Assembly: GCA_025330725.1 (NCBI GenBank)
Contig: JAIWND010000004.1
Span: 186,001 to 250,000 of the forward strand
Source of the DNA: Chlamydoabsidia padenii
Lineage: Eukaryota > Mucoromycota > Mucoromycetes > Mucorales > Cunninghamellaceae
Reading direction: 5' to 3'
DNA length: 64,000 nt
A program made the position numbers and the translations under genes. Shown one piece after another: positions 60,201-64,000 of the stretch. The notes beneath the pieces were generated by a model. That model was not told where the DNA came from. It did not search any database and worked only from the letters and a program-made list of their open reading frames with translations. Within the stretch, counting starts at the first letter, position 1. Each line of letters starts with the position of its first letter.

Positions 60201-60895
60201 ATATTGTCATGGTGATGCTCTTCATCTTCAAATGGATCCTTGGTATTATTTTGGCTTTGTTGCTGTTTGTCTATATCAAATAAAAACAATCATGAGTTTC
60301 ATGATATCGTTTATTTATTTATTTATTTGTTTCCATATATCATAAACTGTTACCTTTTGTCAGAGTTTTAGATTCACCAATGTCCAGAAATGGAGGATCC
60401 TAATATGTGTAAAGTTTAGTAAAAGTGTTTTATCATTCCAGTATCATGGATCCTTCCTTTTGAACTTACCTGCTGTTTTGTTTGACCATCTTCAGCAACC
60501 ATTATAGGAGATGTTTGGAATTCTTCAGGCACTTCATGTTCTGTTTCAAACACAAAAAATGATTCACCAGCTTCACCAACTTTCATAAGATAGGGTACCA
60601 CTTGTCCATTCACCTTGATTTCAATCTATATAGGAAGGAAGAAGTCATAGTCAGTTCACTTTTTTGTAACCATTACAATAATAGAGTGAGGGTGGTGGGT
60701 ATTTACCTTTTTTTCTTGAGGCATTAGAAGAGATAGTTTACCAAACCGTACATGGAATGGACTACAAGTCAAGTCACCGTCTTGTTGTTCCACTACCACT
60801 ATGTCCACTGCACCACTGAGTGTCGCCGGATTAATGTCATTGTAAAAACTTGATACCGAGTTGAAGAGATTTCCAAGCTTTTCAACGTATTCCAT
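57203..60895 (-). CDS. PAH1: Lipin/Pah1 phosphatidate phosphatase
   Basis: About 1150 residues in about four exons. The ATG at 60895 opens the N-lipin domain (MEYVEKLGNLFNSVSSFYND, INPATLSGAVDIVVVEQ, CSPFHVRFGKLSLL; exon 2: NGQVVPYLMKVGEAGESFFV). The long exon 60272-57203 carries an acidic, Ser/Thr-rich linker, then the catalytic HAD-like domain: VISDIDGTITKSDALGHVFT with the DxDxT nucleophile motif, ILYLTSRAIGQADYTRDYL, LPDGPVILSPDRLFTSFHRE, GFGNRITDAISYRSVHVPA, IFTIDPNGLIK. The enzyme dephosphorylates phosphatidate to diacylglycerol for storage lipid and limits membrane synthesis. It ends in an acidic tail (EEEFDPSLDDLEEYIDNIPF), like the Pah1 tail that binds the Nem1-Spo7 phosphatase. Confidence 0.95.
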
Positions 60896-61736
60896 AGTTG
60901 TATTTTTTTGTTTCTGATCGAGTAAAGCGTGTTGGCCAGGTGCACTGTACACACAAATATCAAAGAGTGGGGAATGTCTAAATGAAGACGAGAAGGTTGG
61001 ATAGTAATGTGTATGGTAGCGTAATGTGTAAATATAATGTGCAAAGAGGTATATATAAAATAGACTTGTAAATTGATAAAGTATGGCTAGGATAAGAAGA
61101 TGGAATCAAAAGAGAAAGGAAACGAGAAAAAAAAGAAAACAGGGAACTTTTGTGCAAAAAAAAAAAAAAATCAAACGCCGACAGCCTTCTTTTCGTTTTG
61201 GCCTGTGTCGAGTTCCCGAAGAAGATGTTCACCCAAATACAAACCAGGCTGCATCAAGCTATTTCATTCCATTTAACCATTTACACTAACACTATCATCT
61301 TTTTTGGTTCAAAGGGTAAGATAAGATATAGGTGATGGGTTTGATGGCTGCAAGCATATCCGACAAGCATATTTTAAACCCCGCATCCATGCAAGTGCAT
61401 AGACTTCAAGTCCATTGTATAAAAAAAGTAGATTTTTTTATTCTGTCAATGAGTAACAAGTATAAATCAATCGAGTCATTGGGATAAAAGGTCAATGATA
61501 TCAAAACCATAAGTAATAACAATAGCAATACTAAGGAATATCTAAGACTACATACTAATGAATAAGGAAGGGAAAAAATGCAGAGAGATCAAGCAATAAA
61601 GTAATAAAAAAGGAGGGGTGGAATAAACAATAATACTAGGAAATAAAAAGCGAGTAATGATGATAAGAGTAGATATAAATATATAAGCTATACACAAACA
61701 GATTTGATAATAATACTAATAGTAAAAATGGAGCCT
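60896..61736. other. Intergenic between lipin and RRM gene
   Basis: Lipin promoter side, with motif copy at 61372. Long A/T-rich 3' side of the RRM gene. No gene seen. Confidence 0.6.
61372..61384 (+). promoter_or_regulatory. CCCG-type upstream motif (TTTTAAACCCCGC)
   Basis: 477 bp upstream of the lipin start. Confidence 0.5.
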
Positions 61737-63952
61737 TCATGCATAAATGCCACCGAGTCGTCTCCAATAATGAGCTTGGTTTGATTCGTGGTCAGTGACA
61801 GGAGGTGGTGATACAATGTGATCTTCAGAGTTGGCCGTGGTTGTGTTTAAATTCGATGTCCATTCTGGGGCAAATGATGACTTTTGTGTTTGGTGGAGAG
61901 AGGACGACGAGGAAGGTGAAGTCGGATAAAAAGGTATGTTGCCAAGATGATGTGAAGGTGGATAGTACAAATCTTGTTCTTGAGGAGGTGGTACAGGTTT
62001 CTGATGTTGATGATTTTCTTCTTGTTGAGAAAACAACAGAGAGAATCGACCACTAGAGGAAGATGAAGAGAATGATTGTAATGTAGGCGATGTCGTGAGA
62101 TTCATGTGCTGGTTATTAGTGATCACGGTAGAATAAGGATTGATACTCTTGTTCGTTTTGCCGGAGATTGAAGAGACAGGAGAGATCATGACGTTGGAAT
62201 CGTGATCGTTATTGATTGGGTGAGACGCATTCCTATATATATACATATCACCAAGATAAAGAGAGAAAACATATAAATACGAATGACATGATCAGGTGAT
62301 ACACACTATTCCCATACATACCTTATAAACGGAGGAAGGTTTGTCGTATCATTTGGTATTGCCGAGTTTGATGTAATAGGGTGGTAATGGGATTGGTGTT
62401 GGTTGATATTGGATGCAGGATGTCCACTAGACAATGAAGGTGTCATATAAAAAGAAGTATCGAGTGGATGATCCATCAAGGACGAAGGTGGAGGAGGAGT
62501 GTTGGAATGTTGCATTTGAAGTTGATGCTGATATTGTTGTTGTTGTTGTTTCAATAGTAAAACCGAAGAAGATGACGTTGGGTAAGGTTGCTGTTGTTGC
62601 TGTTGATGAAAATGGTAAGATGTTGAAGATTGCTGTGCAGACATTCCACCAGTATTGCCCTTGTCATTGTGAGATCGACCCCAGGAAAGACGAATTCGAG
62701 ATTGTCCAATCTGGAATCCATTCATGCGTTCAATAGCCATTTCCGCCGATTGTCTTGAAACATATTGTACAAAGCCACACCCTTTACCTGGAGGAATCTT
62801 GACATAGGTCACTTCACCAAAGGGTATAAAGTATTGCCGTAATTCTTCTTCATTTAGAGGTGTAGAGAGACCGCCAACGAAAACAGTGGTATTTGATGGA
62901 TCCGTAGGTTGTTGGACAAGTGCCGGAGCCTGAAGAGCCAGCTGATAGTAACGTGCATGATGCTGGTTCTGTTGTTGTTGGTGGATTGTATTCTGATTGT
63001 GAGTCGGCTGTTGTTGATAATGTTGCTGATGTCCATTGTTGGTACTTGAAGAAGAAGACGAAGTAGAAGAGAGTGGGGCTGTAGTAAGAGGCCCAGAAGT
63101 TCCTCCGCCTTTTGGTGTAGCCAATGAGATCCGAATAGGACGATGACCGCAGTAGACACCATTCATTTCCACCAAAGCATTTTGTTGTTCAAATTGATCA
63201 TGGAATCGTACAAACCCATAACCACGAGAAAGCCCTGACACAGGATCGGTCATGACTTTGGCAGAATGACATGATGCATAGCGTTGTCGAAACATGGCCT
63301 AGATTATAAATGAGATAGTTTAGATTAACATTCTTATTAGAAAAAACAGAGTGTTTTATATTTACCAATAGATAAGTTTCATCCACATCACTGCTTAAAT
63401 CGCCGACAAACAGACTGTATTCAGGTGCCCGATCTTCTCTATGAAAGAATAGATATATATATATATACAGATATATATGTTGTCAGTCAAACCAGTTATT
63501 ATTGTTTACAGTTTATAGCTTACTTTTTATCGAGAATACCGCCACCAGAAGCCCAATTTAAACGGAAGGGACGTTGAGAATTTGGCATTTTTGTACCATG
63601 GACTGTAGCAAGTGCCCGTTGTGCTGCAATACTTGATGTAAAACCAATAAAAGCATATCCTAAACTGTTACTGTTAAGAATATAAAGAGGTAAATGAGTT
63701 AATTATACAATGAGAATCATCATCATACAATGAAGAGTTATTTACTTACCCAGTTCTTTTATCACGGATCAATTTGATCAACACATTTTCACCCTTGGTA
63801 GACCAAAGTTGTTGCAAGTACTGTTCATCCATCCAAGTATCAAGGTCGCCCATCCTAGTAAGAAAGGAAGTAGAAGAAGAAGAAAAAAAAAAAGATTCAT
63901 GTGAGTATAATATTAAACAAAGATTATATAATCAGAATTACCATAGTGTCAT
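61737..63952 (-). CDS. Three-RRM RNA-binding protein, Nam8/Ngr1/Csx1 type
   Basis: About 620 residues in about six exons, starting MTLWMGDLDTWMDEQYLQQL (ATG at 63952; the codon for W spans intron 1). RRM1: NVLIKLIRDKRTG, GYAFIGFTSSIAAQRALATV. RRM2: EYSLFVGDLSSDVDE, then VSGLSRGYGFVRFHDQFEQQ. A Gln/Ser/His-rich linker leads to RRM3: TTVFVGGLSTPLNEEELRQY, GKGCGFVQYVSRQSAEMAIE, GQSRIRLSWGRSHND. Order and wording match yeast Nam8/Ngr1, fission yeast Csx1 and plant RBP45/47, which bind U-rich RNA and act in splicing or mRNA turnover. The C-terminal region is low complexity; the last exon (NASHPINNDHDSNVM...) ends RLGGIYA. Confidence 0.9.
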
Positions 63953-64000
63953 TTTCGAGCTTTCAGATGAAAGATAAAAGGATAAAGGTGGAGAAGTTGG
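63953..64000. other. Upstream sequence of the RRM gene, cut by the right edge
   Basis: Only 48 bases remain; no feature can be supported. Confidence 0.5.

Overview
The window is nuclear DNA of a filamentous fungus, most likely an early-diverging one (Mucoromycota, Mucorales-like). It is AT-rich and gene-dense, with many short introns of about 50-90 bp carrying GTAAG/GTATG donors and AG acceptors. It has long poly-A/poly-T tracts and a set of conserved eukaryotic genes. An AreA-type GATA factor, a Fus3/Kss1-type MAP kinase, a Cdc10 septin and a plant-like P3A H+-ATPase fit such a fungus. The genus assignment is inference only; no rRNA or mitochondrial marker is present.

Left third (1-20 kb, all minus strand): the TBC/pseudokinase protein TBCK (cut by the left edge), the ER autophagy protein VMP1, a stand-alone ubiquitin-binding UBP zinc finger protein, an alcohol-acetyltransferase-like HHxxxDG acyltransferase, a membrane-anchored coiled-coil protein, a secreted S41-type peptidase, a kelch-repeat type I membrane protein and the nitrogen regulator AreA. 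Middle (20-40 kb): a large F-box protein, a MAP kinase, the V-ATPase assembly factor Pkr1, an amadoriase/sarcosine-oxidase-like flavoenzyme, a small secreted 8-cysteine protein, a gene-poor 3.8-kb stretch with the remains of a dead multi-exon membrane-protein gene, a mitochondrial LEA-like protein, CNOT9 with a 44-glutamine tract, an SDR and the sorting nexin SNX4. Right third (40-64 kb): the P3A H+-ATPase, a Q/P-rich protein ending in a CaaX box, mitochondrial ALDH7A1, a second tiny proline-rich CaaX protein, septin Cdc10, a second decayed gene region, a DHHC palmitoyltransferase, a PPxY membrane protein, two small low-complexity proteins, lipin/PAH1 and a three-RRM RNA-binding protein.

The genes do not form a biosynthetic cluster. 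Several act in endomembrane, autophagy or lipid biology (TBCK, VMP1, SNX4, lipin, Pkr1, DHHC), but nothing shows that they are co-regulated as a group. No mobile element with coding capacity, tRNA, rRNA, CRISPR array or viral gene was recognised.

The most unusual signal is not a gene. About 25-30 copies of a short motif, consensus TTYRAAAYCCCG (mostly TTTCAAATCCCGMTC or TTTTAAATCCCGC), are scattered through the window on both strands. They lie about 60-300 bp upstream of most start codons and in a few introns; I saw none in an exon. I know of no named fungal element with this sequence. It is the best candidate here for an undescribed regulatory system.
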